Notes: generated by a model not told the origin, from the letters alone. 64,000 nt of DNA from Candidatus Protochlamydia naegleriophila (GCF_001499655.1 NZ_LN879502.1:2108001-2172000); one strand, 5' to 3'; counted from the first letter of the stretch, positions 44,058 through 54,144 are shown. Translations and numbers: made by a program.

Positions 44058-44810
44058 TTGGAAGGCCCCTCTCTTTATTTAGCAGCTGAATGGTTGACGC
44101 CTTTTGTTGGAAAAGTCATTTTGGCCGTGGAAGGAAACACTAAAATAGGGAAAGAAAGACTCGCTGAAAAGAGAGTTTTGGATATCTTTTCATGGGGTAA
44201 ACACCTTGTCTTTCAATTCGATGAGTTTGCCTTGCGCGTTCATTTTCTGTTATATGGCAGCTTTGAAGCTATACTAAACGATCAAAAAATCACAGGAGAC
44301 TACCCTAAAAAAAGAATAAGTCCGCGACTTGCACTAATTTTTGAAGAAGGCCAAATCCTCATCTACAGCTCTTCTCTAAAGTATCTCGAAACGCCTCATG
44401 CCCGCAATCTTTACGATTTTTCAACCGATATTATGTCTTCTGCATGGGATTCAAAAAAAGCATTGAAGGCTTTAAAAAAGCATCAAGAAGAGGAGATAGC
44501 AGATGTTTTGCTAGATCAGGGCATTTTTTCGGGCGTAGGAAATATTATAAAAAACGAAGTTCTTTTTTTAGTGAGAAGGAAGCCTATAACTGTCATCAAG
44601 GACATGTCCAATCCGCTTTTGCAGAAAATCGTAAAAACAACTAAAGACTTTTCCCTTCAATTTTACGAATGGAGAAAGCAATTTGTTTTGAAAAAGCATT
44701 ATAGAATTTACCGAAAGAGTCTTTGTCCTCAGTGTGGAGAAAAGATTTGTAGAAAAAAGACAGGGAAGAGGGAAAGAATAAGCTTTTTTTGCCCCAAATG
44801 TCAGAAATAG
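44058..44810 (+). CDS. Fpg/Nei-family DNA glycosylase, divergent N-terminus
   Basis: 250 aa. SGVGNIIKNEVLF is the helix-two-turn-helix, and CPQCGEKICRKKT...FFCPKCQK the C4 zinc finger at the C-terminus. Fpg/Nei enzymes excise oxidised bases by a lyase mechanism with the N-terminal Pro. Here translation starts at a TTG and gives (M)EGPSL, so Pro2 is missing; the start is constrained because the DUF6496 stop lies 2 nt before. An EGPS-type N-terminus without Pro is recalled from Bacteroidetes proteins. Activity may differ from the canonical mechanism. Confidence 0.85.
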   Translation: MEGPSLYLAAEWLTPFVGKVILAVEGNTKIGKERLAEKRVLDIFSWGKHLVFQFDEFALRVHFLLYGSFEAILNDQKITGDYPKKRISPRLALIFEEGQILIYSSSLKYLETPHARNLYDFSTDIMSSAWDSKKALKALKKHQEEEIADVLLDQGIFSGVGNIIKNEVLFLVRRKPITVIKDMSNPLLQKIVKTTKDFSLQFYEWRKQFVLKKHYRIYRKSLCPQCGEKICRKKTGKRERISFFCPKCQK

Positions 44811-44918
44811 CCACTCTATTTCCAGCGAAATAAGAAGATTCCCCATTCATTGCAAATAAAAAATTCAAACAATGCCGAATCTGCTATAAGCAAAAAAAGA
44901 TAAAAAGAGATCAGCTGC

Positions 44919-46919
44919 ATGAAAATTGCTCCAGGCCAATGTTTTCCCTTGGGGGCTACAATATGCGATGGCGGAGTTAATTTTGCCATACATTGCAAAG
45001 GGGCAGATACAATGACCCTTTGCATCTATGCAGATACCGAGCCATTAAAAATCATAGATAGATTTGTGCTAGATCCGCTTACAAATAAAAGCGGCACAAT
45101 TTGGCATGCTTTTATTAAAGATCTTCCTGACGTATTTGGATACGCTTATCAAATCAAAAGAGACTCTTCAGATAGTGAATTAGAACCGATTTTAGACCCT
45201 TATGCAAAATGGGTTTTAAGTGATCCTAAATGGCACACGCATTCTAGAGAAAAGCTGAGTTATAGGCCCATCGGTAAAGCCTTCAAAGAAACTTTTGACT
45301 GGGGAAACGATAAAGCTCCCAATATTCCTAAAAAAGACCTTATCATCTACGAAATGCATGTTAGAGGATTTACAGCGCATGCGAGCAGTAAATCCAAGGC
45401 TCCCGGTACATTTAAAGGAATCATAGAAAAAATCCCCCATCTTATAGAATTGGGAATTAATGCTGTGGAGCTGATGCCCATTCAGGAATTTTGCGAGGAG
45501 GATGTGCTCAACTCGAATCCGCGGACACAGCAAAAATTGCATAATTATTTCGGCTACTCAACAGTTAATTTTTTTAGCCCCATGAATCGTTATGCAAGTC
45601 ATTCAAGTGGGAATAAAGCCGGGCAAGAGTTGAAAGCACTGGTAAAAGAATTACATCAAAATCACATTGAAGTCATCCTAGATGTCGCTTTTAACCACAC
45701 TTCAGAAGGAAATGAAAAAGGGCCTGCAATGTCATTTAAAGCCCTCGATGCGCATGCTTATTACTTGATTAACCCGGAAAATATGTACTTAAATTTTTCT
45801 GGGTGCGGCAATACATTTAATTGTAATCATCCCAATTCAAGGGAATTCATCATTTCTGTTTTACGGCATTGGGTGACTGAATACCACATCGACGGTTTCA
45901 GATTTGACCTCGCATCCATATTTAATCGCGACCGAGATGGCTCCCCCATGGAGAATGCTCCTATCATGGAACTGCTTTCTACCGATCCTGTCCTTGCATC
46001 TAAGAAGTTAATTGCCGAACCTTGGGATTCAGGAGGCCTTTATCACTTAGGAAAGTTCGCCTCTACAAACATGCTTTGGTCCGAATGGAATGGCAAATTT
46101 CAAAATGTCGTTCGCCATTTCATTAAAGGCTCTCCAAACTATAAAAAAAGTTTTGCTGGAGCCTTATGCGGGACTCCTGATATTTTCACAAGTTCTCCCC
46201 ATTGCAGTATCAATTACATTACTTGTCATGATGGGTTCAGCTTAGCAGATGTTGTAAGTTATAATGAAAAGCATAATAAGGAAAATGGGGAAAATAATGT
46301 TGATGGCGTTGACCATCATGACACCTGGAATTGTGGTATTGAAGGGCCAAGCGACAATAAAGAAATTGTTGCCTTAAGAAATAAGCAGATGCGCAATTTT
46401 CTTGTCGCTCTTATGGTTTCACAAGGAATCCCCATGCTATGGATGGGAGATGAATATGCACATAGCCGCAAAGGGAACAATAATCCTTGGTGTCAAGATA
46501 ATGAAATCAATTGGTTTTTGTGGGACCGCCTTTCAGAACAAAAAGATTTTTTTCATTTTTTTAAAAAACTCATCAATTTTAGAAAGACATCTCCTCTTTT
46601 AAAACAGGATCACTTTTTGACTGATAAGGAAGTGAGATGGCATGGCCTCGAAGTCGACAATCCTGATTGGGAAAATGATAACCGTCTTTTAGCCTTGACC
46701 CTGCAGGGGGCTGATGGACCAGAACTATATCTGGCTTTCAATGCCTCGGATCTTTCTCAAACGGTTGAAGTTCCTTCTGCAGGTAATAATCGTAGCTGGC
46801 GTTGGCTGATCAACACTAGCCTCCCCTCTCCAAAGGACTTTTATGAAATTGAAGAAAAACTGCCCTCAAATAGCATTCAACTAGCTCCCTACAGTTCAAT
46901 CATTTTGCAAAACCAGTGA
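44919..46919 (+). CDS. glgX: Glycogen debranching enzyme (isoamylase type)
   Basis: 666 aa GH13. The N-terminal CBM48 begins CFPLGATICDGGVNFAIHCK. Catalytic motifs are DVAFNHTSEGNE, DGFRFDLAS (nucleophile Asp about 329), IAEPWDSGG (acid/base Glu about 367) and ITCHDGFSLADVVSYNEKHN. It hydrolyses alpha-1,6 branches of glycogen or limit dextrin. Chlamydiae keep a glycogen pathway, so this is expected, but another debranching enzyme lies directly downstream on the opposite strand. Confidence 0.95.
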   Translation: MKIAPGQCFPLGATICDGGVNFAIHCKGADTMTLCIYADTEPLKIIDRFVLDPLTNKSGTIWHAFIKDLPDVFGYAYQIKRDSSDSELEPILDPYAKWVLSDPKWHTHSREKLSYRPIGKAFKETFDWGNDKAPNIPKKDLIIYEMHVRGFTAHASSKSKAPGTFKGIIEKIPHLIELGINAVELMPIQEFCEEDVLNSNPRTQQKLHNYFGYSTVNFFSPMNRYASHSSGNKAGQELKALVKELHQNHIEVILDVAFNHTSEGNEKGPAMSFKALDAHAYYLINPENMYLNFSGCGNTFNCNHPNSREFIISVLRHWVTEYHIDGFRFDLASIFNRDRDGSPMENAPIMELLSTDPVLASKKLIAEPWDSGGLYHLGKFASTNMLWSEWNGKFQNVVRHFIKGSPNYKKSFAGALCGTPDIFTSSPHCSINYITCHDGFSLADVVSYNEKHNKENGENNVDGVDHHDTWNCGIEGPSDNKEIVALRNKQMRNFLVALMVSQGIPMLWMGDEYAHSRKGNNNPWCQDNEINWFLWDRLSEQKDFFHFFKKLINFRKTSPLLKQDHFLTDKEVRWHGLEVDNPDWENDNRLLALTLQGADGPELYLAFNASDLSQTVEVPSAGNNRSWRWLINTSLPSPKDFYEIEEKLPSNSIQLAPYSSIILQNQ

Positions 46920-46932
46920 TTCTCACTCCCTT

Positions 46933-48930
46933 TCACCGATTTTTATATTCAGGATGCAATTTAACGTAAGCCCTTAAAAACTCAGCAACGCTCCACGCCT
47001 GCGCAAAACAGCCGCGAGCGTGATAGGGGTCAGCAGCATCGAAAATTTCTCCAATAGTACCAATGCAATTTTCATCGATATGCTTCTCTAACGTATCCAA
47101 AAAACGGCAAGACTCTTTATCTTGGGGATAAACTTTTAACCAAGCGTCAATAAAAGGGCCGATTAACCATGGCCATACAGTGCCTTGATGATAAGCCGCA
47201 TCTCTAGCCCAAAGATCTCCATCATAATAAGCTTTAAAGTCAGGATCTCGCGGAGATAAAGTCCTTAAACCATAATCTGTCACTAATTCCCTTTTCACAG
47301 CATCGACAACAGGCTTCCAATACTCATTTTTTAACACAGGAAATTGCAATGAAATTGAAAATATCTGATTAGGCCTAAGGGAAGAGTCATTCCCTTTTTC
47401 TCCTTCAATAACATCATACAAGTAGCCGCCCTCAGAAAACCAAAAGCGGCCATTGAAAGACTCAAAACACAGTTTTGCAAGATCGCTTGTTTTTCCAGTC
47501 CACTTCTCCATTAATTTTAAAGCGTTATACCATAATGCGTTAATCTCTACAGCCTTGCCTCGACGCGGTGTGACCACCCAATTTTCTACTTTTGCATCCA
47601 TCCAAGTTAATTGATATCCTTCTTGCCCTTGAATTAAGAGCCCATCTCCATCCATCTTAATGCCAAAACGGGTTCCTTGAATGTGATGATTAATTATTTG
47701 CTGGAATTTAGGCAGCATAGACTGCAAAAAGGCTTCATCTTCAGTGTATGACATATACCGGTCTACGGCGTGAAAAAACCATAATGTTGCGTCAGCAGTG
47801 TGATAAAGACCCTTATTTTGGCCTTCGGGGAACATATTTGGAATAAGTCCATCTTTTATATAATGGGCAAATGTCCCCAATATCGCGTGGGCAATAGATG
47901 CTCTTCCTGTCACCAATGTTAATCCTTCAAGAGAGATCATCGTGTCTCTGCCCCAGTCAGTAAACCAAGGGTACCCAGCGACTATTGAACGACTCTCCTC
48001 TCCGCTGGCTTTTAAACGTACAATGTCAGCTTCGCGGCTTATTGGGGTGATGATAAACTGATCGGCCGCTAGTATCAATTTATGAGCAGTACTAGAATAA
48101 GAGAGGGCCGTGGCTTCTTTAAAGAGGCTTTTTTGCCGCTGCCTTTCGGCAATGATAGCTTCTTCGCATGTCATTGCCAAAACTGTGCTCCATTCCTCCG
48201 TAGAAGCTATAAAGCAAGTTTTCTCTCCTGCATTTAAAGTCACTGTAAAATATCCAGGACTGCTAAGAGGCCCTAAAAAGTCATAGCCTCTTTTTTCTTC
48301 AATTTCATAATAAACGTTTTCAACTCGTTGAAGATCTACTGTAAAAGACGCATGATGGTCATTTAAAATTCTTAGGGTCGGAAAATCGGTCTCGCTTTTA
48401 ATTTCATATCCCTCATTACTTGTATTTACGCTATAAGCGTAATCGGAATGAATCTTGACAGATTGCTCCAGGCCTCTAAAATGCAAGAATGGCCTCCATT
48501 TTAGAATGACAGGTCCGTCACAAGCAATAATCGCATAACGTATATAGACACTATTTTGCAAATAAGGCATCCAGAGAGTTTTCTCCAATTGGATGTCTTC
48601 TATTTGATAGCTCCAGGTAGGCATGTTATTCTCAAATTTAAATTCTACCAGACTATCGGGAAATTCATAGGCAGCATCCTTTGATCTCAGTATTGTAAGT
48701 GGGATTTCCCGTCTGTCGGGTAAAATTATAGCCTCAAGGGCATAGTTGAGCATGACAGTACGACCAAGAGGAGATTTTAAGGAAGCATTTAATAAGGCAT
48801 GATATTTTCTTTGCAAAGTGCCCCCGATTGTCCCACAAGCAAAGCCTCCCAGGCCATTTGTCACTAGCCATTCTTCATAAAAAATGTCATGAGGCGTATT
48901 CGAATTTATTTTGCAGGTTTGTCCTTTCAC
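46933..48930 (-). CDS. Amylo-alpha-1,6-glucosidase (GDE_C-type glycogen debranching enzyme)
   Basis: 665 aa. EEWLVTNGLGGFACGTIGG is the start of the bacterial GDE_N domain; the C-terminal (alpha/alpha)6 domain has WFTDWGRDTMISLEGL, EINALWYNALKLMEKW and GTVWPWLIGPFIDAWL. It removes single glucose branch points. It starts with GTG overlapping the treZ stop as GTGA, with GAGG upstream, so it is coupled to treZ. It is convergent with glgX (13 bp gap), giving two debranching enzymes at one locus. Confidence 0.93.
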   Translation of the reverse strand: MKGQTCKINSNTPHDIFYEEWLVTNGLGGFACGTIGGTLQRKYHALLNASLKSPLGRTVMLNYALEAIILPDRREIPLTILRSKDAAYEFPDSLVEFKFENNMPTWSYQIEDIQLEKTLWMPYLQNSVYIRYAIIACDGPVILKWRPFLHFRGLEQSVKIHSDYAYSVNTSNEGYEIKSETDFPTLRILNDHHASFTVDLQRVENVYYEIEEKRGYDFLGPLSSPGYFTVTLNAGEKTCFIASTEEWSTVLAMTCEEAIIAERQRQKSLFKEATALSYSSTAHKLILAADQFIITPISREADIVRLKASGEESRSIVAGYPWFTDWGRDTMISLEGLTLVTGRASIAHAILGTFAHYIKDGLIPNMFPEGQNKGLYHTADATLWFFHAVDRYMSYTEDEAFLQSMLPKFQQIINHHIQGTRFGIKMDGDGLLIQGQEGYQLTWMDAKVENWVVTPRRGKAVEINALWYNALKLMEKWTGKTSDLAKLCFESFNGRFWFSEGGYLYDVIEGEKGNDSSLRPNQIFSISLQFPVLKNEYWKPVVDAVKRELVTDYGLRTLSPRDPDFKAYYDGDLWARDAAYHQGTVWPWLIGPFIDAWLKVYPQDKESCRFLDTLEKHIDENCIGTIGEIFDAADPYHARGCFAQAWSVAEFLRAYVKLHPEYKNR

Positions 48931-50780
48931 TTATTCCTCTCTTGAACAGCCTTTAGAACGATTGCAGAGTGGCCAGGAATTTTCCAATAGGGATTGTTGA
49001 TCGGTGGTGTTCCAACACCTCCATAGATAAAGGATTCGCTGGACCAAATAATTTCCCATTGCAGTCCCTCGCCAGCAACAATTAGGGGCTCGGGCGCAGG
49101 ATTAAAATTGAGATCAGATCCAAAATTGACTATCAATAGCCGGTCATTATATTCATTTCCAAAATAGCGGATTAGGAAAGCATCTGCACTTAAAACAGCT
49201 CCATCAATGAGGATAGAGTCCATCGCACTAAAAACGTCATCAGTTTTACGAAGATTGATTAAATCCTTATACATAGCATAATGTTCGACATTTTTATCTT
49301 TTTCACTGAAATCCAATTTCGATCTGGTGAAGGCTAAGGGATCGGAAGGCTTTTGCAAATTTCTGTGCGCTTCTTTATTGGCCATGGATGGAAATTGAGA
49401 AAGAAATTCTCTTCTCCCTTTCTGAATTAGATCATTTAGATGATCGTCATGATCGGCAAAATAATAAAATGGAGCAGTTGATCCATATTCTTGCCCTTGA
49501 AATAACATAGGGGTATTAGGACCTAAAAGCATTAAACAAGAAAGAGCCTTGAAGTTCCCATAATCGCACAGTTGGTATAATCTTTTCCCGTCTGCCGAAT
49601 TTGCAATTTGATCATGGCTTTCTAAAAAAATGATGATCGAAGAATAAGGAAGCGACAGGTCGAATTTCCCTCGGTTTTTCTTTTGCCAGGCGTAGTATTG
49701 CCCTTGGTATAGAAAACCATATTTCAAGGAAGAAATGAATTCTTGAGGGCTTCCTAAATAATCGGTGTAATAGGCTTCCCTTCTTCCTTTCAGCCTCACG
49801 CAAGCGGTGTGATGGAAATCATCGTTCCATAAACCGTCAAATTCATACCCATTTTTTTGATGGGACTGTAACAAGGTCACATCTTGCGTTTCACTTTCGC
49901 CAATGATAATTCTTTTTCTTTTCGGCTTTATTTCTTTTACCGTTCGGGTGATCTCAAAAAGGACATGCGGCTTTGTACTGCAAAAAATCCAGGGCGTGGC
50001 ATCAACGCGCAAACCATCAAAGTGGAACTCTTCAATCCAATAACGCGCATTTGCGACAAAATATTCTTTCGAAGAAGGATGCTCAAAATTAAGAGCCTCT
50101 CCCCATTCCGTGATCTTATCAGGATTGAAGTAGTCTTTAGAAAATTTAGAGAAATTACTTCCTTCGGGTCCAAAATGATTATAGACGACATCCAGAATGA
50201 CCCCGATGCCTAACTGGTGAGCACTATTGATAAATGCTTTGACGTCGCTTGGAGAACCATACAAATGATAAGGAGCATAGAAATAGATCCCTTCATACCC
50301 CCAACCGAAACTCCCAGGGAATTCATTGATAGGCATGATTTCAATTAGTGTAATTCCCAATTCAGCTAGGTATTTAAGACGTTCTGAGGCAGCTTTAAAT
50401 GTCCCTTCTTGAGTAAATGTCCCGATATGGATTTCATAGATAATTTGCCCCGGCAAGTCCAATCCTTCCCATTGGGCATCCGTCCAAGAAAAATGAGGAT
50501 TAATGACCTCTGAAGGGCCGTTAATGCCCTCTGGTTGATAACGGGATGCAGGATCGGGGTATAACTTTTCTTCATTGTCCAGTTGAAAGTAATACCATTT
50601 TCCAACTTTGACATCTTCTACCTCTAAAGAAAAATATCCTCCACTCTCCTTATTCATTTTAAAAGACGATTTAGATTCGTCATCAAAAAATAAAACAATT
50701 TTTTTCCTGTCGGGAGCCCAAACGCGAAAACTTGTGCTGTATTTCGAATATTCTGCCCCTACTGGAAAGCGTCTTTTCAT
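48927..50780 (-). CDS. treZ: Malto-oligosyltrehalose trehalohydrolase
   Basis: About 617 aa GH13. The N-terminal domain has FPVGAEYSKYSTSFRVWAPD. IYEIHIGTFTQEGTF, IEIMPINEFPGSFGWGYEG, HFDGLRVDATPW, IIGESETQD and the trehalohydrolase-specific WNDDFHHTACV support TreZ over a branching enzyme. TreZ releases trehalose from maltooligosyl trehalose made by TreY; treY is not in the window. The ATG at 50780 was chosen over the TTG at 50798. Coupled to the debranching enzyme gene downstream. Confidence 0.87.
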   Translation of the reverse strand: MKRRFPVGAEYSKYSTSFRVWAPDRKKIVLFFDDESKSSFKMNKESGGYFSLEVEDVKVGKWYYFQLDNEEKLYPDPASRYQPEGINGPSEVINPHFSWTDAQWEGLDLPGQIIYEIHIGTFTQEGTFKAASERLKYLAELGITLIEIMPINEFPGSFGWGYEGIYFYAPYHLYGSPSDVKAFINSAHQLGIGVILDVVYNHFGPEGSNFSKFSKDYFNPDKITEWGEALNFEHPSSKEYFVANARYWIEEFHFDGLRVDATPWIFCSTKPHVLFEITRTVKEIKPKRKRIIIGESETQDVTLLQSHQKNGYEFDGLWNDDFHHTACVRLKGRREAYYTDYLGSPQEFISSLKYGFLYQGQYYAWQKKNRGKFDLSLPYSSIIIFLESHDQIANSADGKRLYQLCDYGNFKALSCLMLLGPNTPMLFQGQEYGSTAPFYYFADHDDHLNDLIQKGRREFLSQFPSMANKEAHRNLQKPSDPLAFTRSKLDFSEKDKNVEHYAMYKDLINLRKTDDVFSAMDSILIDGAVLSADAFLIRYFGNEYNDRLLIVNFGSDLNFNPAPEPLIVAGEGLQWEIIWSSESFIYGGVGTPPINNPYWKIPGHSAIVLKAVQERNK

Positions 50781-51650
50781 TTTTATTTCCCGTTGCAATA
50801 TAGCTAAGATAATATTTTACTTATGCATGGCTATCCTTAAGAGTCTTATTAATTTTTATTCTTATGCCAAGTATATCGACAAGCAATCCAGTGTAGTGAT
50901 TAACAACCTGCAATCTGATTCCACACTTGCCTTCATCACAAGCTTACGCTCCCAAAGACCTTCGTCTTTGATCGATGTTGAATCACGATATCTGAAGCGC
51001 GCTACAGCGCCTTAATCGTGCAGTGGGAATCAGATAAAAATAAGACAGGAATGTCCCAAAGACATTATCATGTGGTCCATGGAAAGCCGAATTGGCAAAA
51101 TCATTATGAAGTTGGTGATGGATATGTTTAGAATTCATGCAAGGCCCAAAAAATGATAATACAAACACCTCACTTACCATCGCCAGCTTATCGCGCCATT
51201 CTAAAGAACTTGCTCAATCTCCTATAGCACTAGCATTTAGTGAGCAATTTTTAATATAAAAGAGTGATGCAGAATGATTAGTAAAATCCCCCGGTTTTTT
51301 AGGAGTTTAACCCTTCTATCTGACTTTAAAAAAATAATTTTATATCGTCAAGGGATTTCCTTTTGCTTTAAGAAGTTAGAAAACTTAAGTGATAATCAAA
51401 AAGAGCGTCTCTGCTTGAACGGTTCCAAAAAAATTGATGCTCGTCTTTTTTAAGACAGGAGAGATCCTATTTGGATCATTACTCGATATCTAACGATGCC
51501 ATTTTTTGAATACGTGTATGAATTGCCATAGCTCATGCTACCGTATCTAAATGGAGCATGAGCTATGACAAGATGATGATTAATTACTGTGATTTGTTGG
51601 GGGCGAACTGTGCCGCTTTGAGCCTTAGTCCCAGCAGATTATCATATAGC
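50781..51650. other. Intergenic region with possible coding remnants
   Basis: About 870 bp without a supported gene. Around 51030-51130 the plus strand reads KNKTGMSQRHYHVVHGKPN then a stop, faintly like a short DUF2188-type stress protein, and a 41-codon frame follows. Neither has a convincing start. The rest is AT-rich. Confidence 0.4.
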
Positions 51651-52895
51651 TTATTTCTCCAGCTCTTCCGCAGAAACACCGTAGATATAGAATGGAAATT
51701 CACAAACTGCTTGAAAGCCTAATTTTGTAAAAAGTCCCCATGCTAAACCTTTTGGCATCAAAATAGCCATCACCTGTGCATATTGACGTTTCTTTGCTTC
51801 CAGAAGTGCTGCATGCACAAGAGCCCCACCAATGCCATGCTTTCGCTGCTGCAGCAAGGTTGCCAGGTTCCAAATTCCAGCTGACGACGAAGATACTGAA
51901 AGAGTCGCCGTTCCGACCGGAACCCCATCCAAATAAGCCATAAAATGTACCTGTTCGCCTTGTCTCATGACTGCGTCATTCAGGACTAGCCATTGTTCAG
52001 TTGCCTTAGGATTCATCGCAAAGGCGTCTGCTGCAAGATCGGTAAACACTTTAAGCTCAGATTCCGTTTGTACAATCTGAATTGTCAAGTTGGGTGAGGC
52101 CGGTAACGTAGAGGGAACTCCTTGAGAAATATCAAGCGCAATTCCAGTAAGAATGCCACCAAATTGAAAGCCTCTTGTTTCTAAAGTTTTTGCAGACGTC
52201 CACCACATAAAAGGGAGATTTTTGGCAGAAAAATACTGAATTGCTAGATCAATTTCTTCTTCTGTTGGGATGCGGTCTATGTTTTTTTCCATAACTCCGT
52301 TGCCACAAACATAATCCATTCCCCAAGCGTAGAGAGAATTTTGGCTCGTGTCTTTAAAATCAGCTTCAGGTAATGGACTGCAAATAGAACCTGAACGGAA
52401 AGTATCAAATCGGCCTTGTAGCACAGATTTTAAAAGAGCATCTTCTATTGAAATGTAAACTTTTACTTCTGGCTTGTGTTGGGGATCGAAATCACTGGGA
52501 TACACTTCAAAATCGGTTGTGTAAGATCTGGGTAAGCTCGATTTCCATATATCTTGCCATGCTGCAATTAACCCTTGTGGAAACTCCCCTTTAGTTGTGT
52601 AAACAGCATATTTTGATTGGGGAATCATTTTTCCTACAAGCCCTTCAGGCACGTGTTCCAAACTAGAAACTTCACATCCAAGAATCCACGAATAGGGCTT
52701 TGTATAATCTCCTTCGTAGTTGGTATAAAGCGCGAGGATATCCCCGCTCGTTTTGTTTGGAATTTTCGAAAGAATCTTCTCTTTAAAGAATCTCTCCTTG
52801 TGAGCTGGCATAGCCAAAGAGCATTCTTCATTATTAGTTCTCAATTCGAGCCCAATAAAAAATTTGTTTCCTTGATGCTCTATTACTTGGTGCAC
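51651..52895 (-). CDS. GyrI-like effector-binding domain fused to GNAT acetyltransferase
   Basis: 414 aa. Residues about 1-155 match the GyrI-like/integron-effector-binding fold: LYTNYEGDYTKPYSWILGCE, VGKMIPQSKYAVYTTKGEF, DFEVYPSDFDPQ and KPEVKVYISI. Residues about 165-414 hold a second, GNAT-like region: YLDGVPVGTATLSVSSSS, QQRKHGIGGALVHAALLEA (acetyl-CoA loop) and LFTKLGFQAV. Small-molecule sensing plus acetylation suggests a toxin- or drug-responsive enzyme. Start is a GTG with AGGAAGAGG upstream. No antibiotic specificity can be claimed. Confidence 0.82.
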   Translation of the reverse strand: MHQVIEHQGNKFFIGLELRTNNEECSLAMPAHKERFFKEKILSKIPNKTSGDILALYTNYEGDYTKPYSWILGCEVSSLEHVPEGLVGKMIPQSKYAVYTTKGEFPQGLIAAWQDIWKSSLPRSYTTDFEVYPSDFDPQHKPEVKVYISIEDALLKSVLQGRFDTFRSGSICSPLPEADFKDTSQNSLYAWGMDYVCGNGVMEKNIDRIPTEEEIDLAIQYFSAKNLPFMWWTSAKTLETRGFQFGGILTGIALDISQGVPSTLPASPNLTIQIVQTESELKVFTDLAADAFAMNPKATEQWLVLNDAVMRQGEQVHFMAYLDGVPVGTATLSVSSSSAGIWNLATLLQQRKHGIGGALVHAALLEAKKRQYAQVMAILMPKGLAWGLFTKLGFQAVCEFPFYIYGVSAEELEK

Positions 52896-53124
52896 GCCTC
52901 TTCCTTGAATTTGAGTCTGTTAGCTTGCCTTGTCATCGCAATAGCCACATGAAGAGCTAGAAGAGACAAGTTTCTTGATTTCATTTTAAAAGCGAATAAT
53001 AGCAAAAATGGATTTGCAGTTCAGTCTAAATCGTTCAAAATAAACTGTATTGTCATAGATTAAACAGGTGTGAATGGCAAGTATGTCAAAACAAAAACTA
53101 TTGATTTTGAACGAGTTAAAAAAG
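52896..53124. other. Intergenic region left of the genomic island
   Basis: About 230 bp, AT-rich, between the GyrI-GNAT gene and the tRNA-derived repeat. No gene seen. Confidence 0.4.
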
Positions 53125-53189
53125 TGAGGCAACTTAGACTTGAACCTACGACCAGCGGGTTATGAGACCGTTGATTTTTGCACCACTGT
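53125..53189 (-). repeat. tRNA-derived fragment; distal attachment-site repeat
   Basis: It reproduces the 3' half of the CAT-anticodon tRNA gene at 58391-58463 in the same orientation, including the anticodon loop. 27 bp are identical (53140-53166 against 58406-58432), and the acceptor and D-arm sides are degenerate. This is the expected trace of integration into a tRNA gene. Confidence 0.75.
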
Positions 53190-54014
53190 CAGTACTCAAT
53201 CGTTGTTCACAGCAATAGAGTAGCTTTTTTACTTCTTTCATTCAACTGTGGATTACTGGTTTTTATGAACCCAAATAGGGACAAGTGTGTTTCTGGTGTG
53301 TCGCGCAGATTATGTAAAATGAAGCCTTGTTTCTCAATTTCCCAAATCCATCTAACTTTTGAAGTTCAATATTGTCTAATTGATTTTTAAAAACCTTAAC
53401 AATTGTATCATCAAGATATGAAAGATGACAATTCCAATAGTTATCTGAAATCTGCTTCTTCTTAGGATTATTTTTTTAAAGGTATCAACAAGATCCATGA
53501 GTTTGTGTCTTAAGAGGTGGCTAAGTTCCCAATAAGTCGCATACGTAGCTCAACCATTAATGCAGTCCTTGCTGCTGAATATTATTTATATTGCTAATCA
53601 TGGCTCCAATATCGCCAATTCTCATTCCTGAATTTGTCATTAAAAACCTAATTTCTATAAAAGTTATCGATATGATAACTTGTTCAGAATTAATAAATTA
53701 ATACTGATTTTTGTCGTAATTTAGCATTTGTTGATGTCGAATGCTAATGCCTGTTGATGATCACTTAAAATATTATATATTGCAAACGATCTATATAAGA
53801 AGGCTTATATAGACACTTTTTTTAAATTTTTACCTAATGACTTTATGAAAGGTTTTGGAAAAATTAGTAAAGTGAACAATCCTCCTTAAGACGAAAATTG
53901 TTGCACCTCACGTTTAGCTAACAAAGAAGGGTAGTAAGTTAATAAAATCTTATGCTCAAAGCAAGTAGATAAATTTAGAGAGCTGTGGAACAGCTCCCTA
54001 TTTTGAACCTAAGA
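53190..54014. other. Island noncoding or decayed region
   Basis: About 820 bp, AT-rich, no supported gene. Minus-strand frames near 53300-53450 look faintly coding but contain stops and match nothing I recognise. Confidence 0.4.
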
Positions 54015-54144
54015 TAACTTGAATAGTTTTTAAGCCAAACAAAAATATCCTCTATCAAAAGAAAGAATTAATTTTTTCAATAACAGTTTCCATGCTTTCT
54101 GGTAGATCAAGTTCTTTGGCTACCTCTCCAAGACCTTGAAGATG
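54015..54144. repeat. 130-bp direct repeat, copy A (AbiEii tail plus 3' flank)
   Basis: Pairs with 56300-56429 in the same orientation at roughly 85-90% by eye. It covers the last 30 or so codons of abiEii, the stop, and about 40 bp of downstream flank. Together the copies bracket the TspO and DUF2867 genes. Confidence 0.85.
54055..54144 (-). pseudogene. Fragment of a second AbiEii-like toxin gene (C-terminus only)
   Basis: Minus-strand translation gives HLQGLGEVAKELDLPESMET then VIEKINSFF and a stop, corresponding to the C-terminus of the intact AbiEii at 56340. Everything upstream is lost. It is the coding part of repeat copy A. Confidence 0.82.

Noticed and set aside
51030-51280. Fragments like a DUF2188-type protein (HYHVV motif) and a 41-codon frame
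   Set aside because: Too short, no start or Shine-Dalgarno; noted only as a possible remnant.
53190-54000. Decayed coding sequence on the minus strand
   Set aside because: Frames are interrupted by stops and match no family I can recognise.
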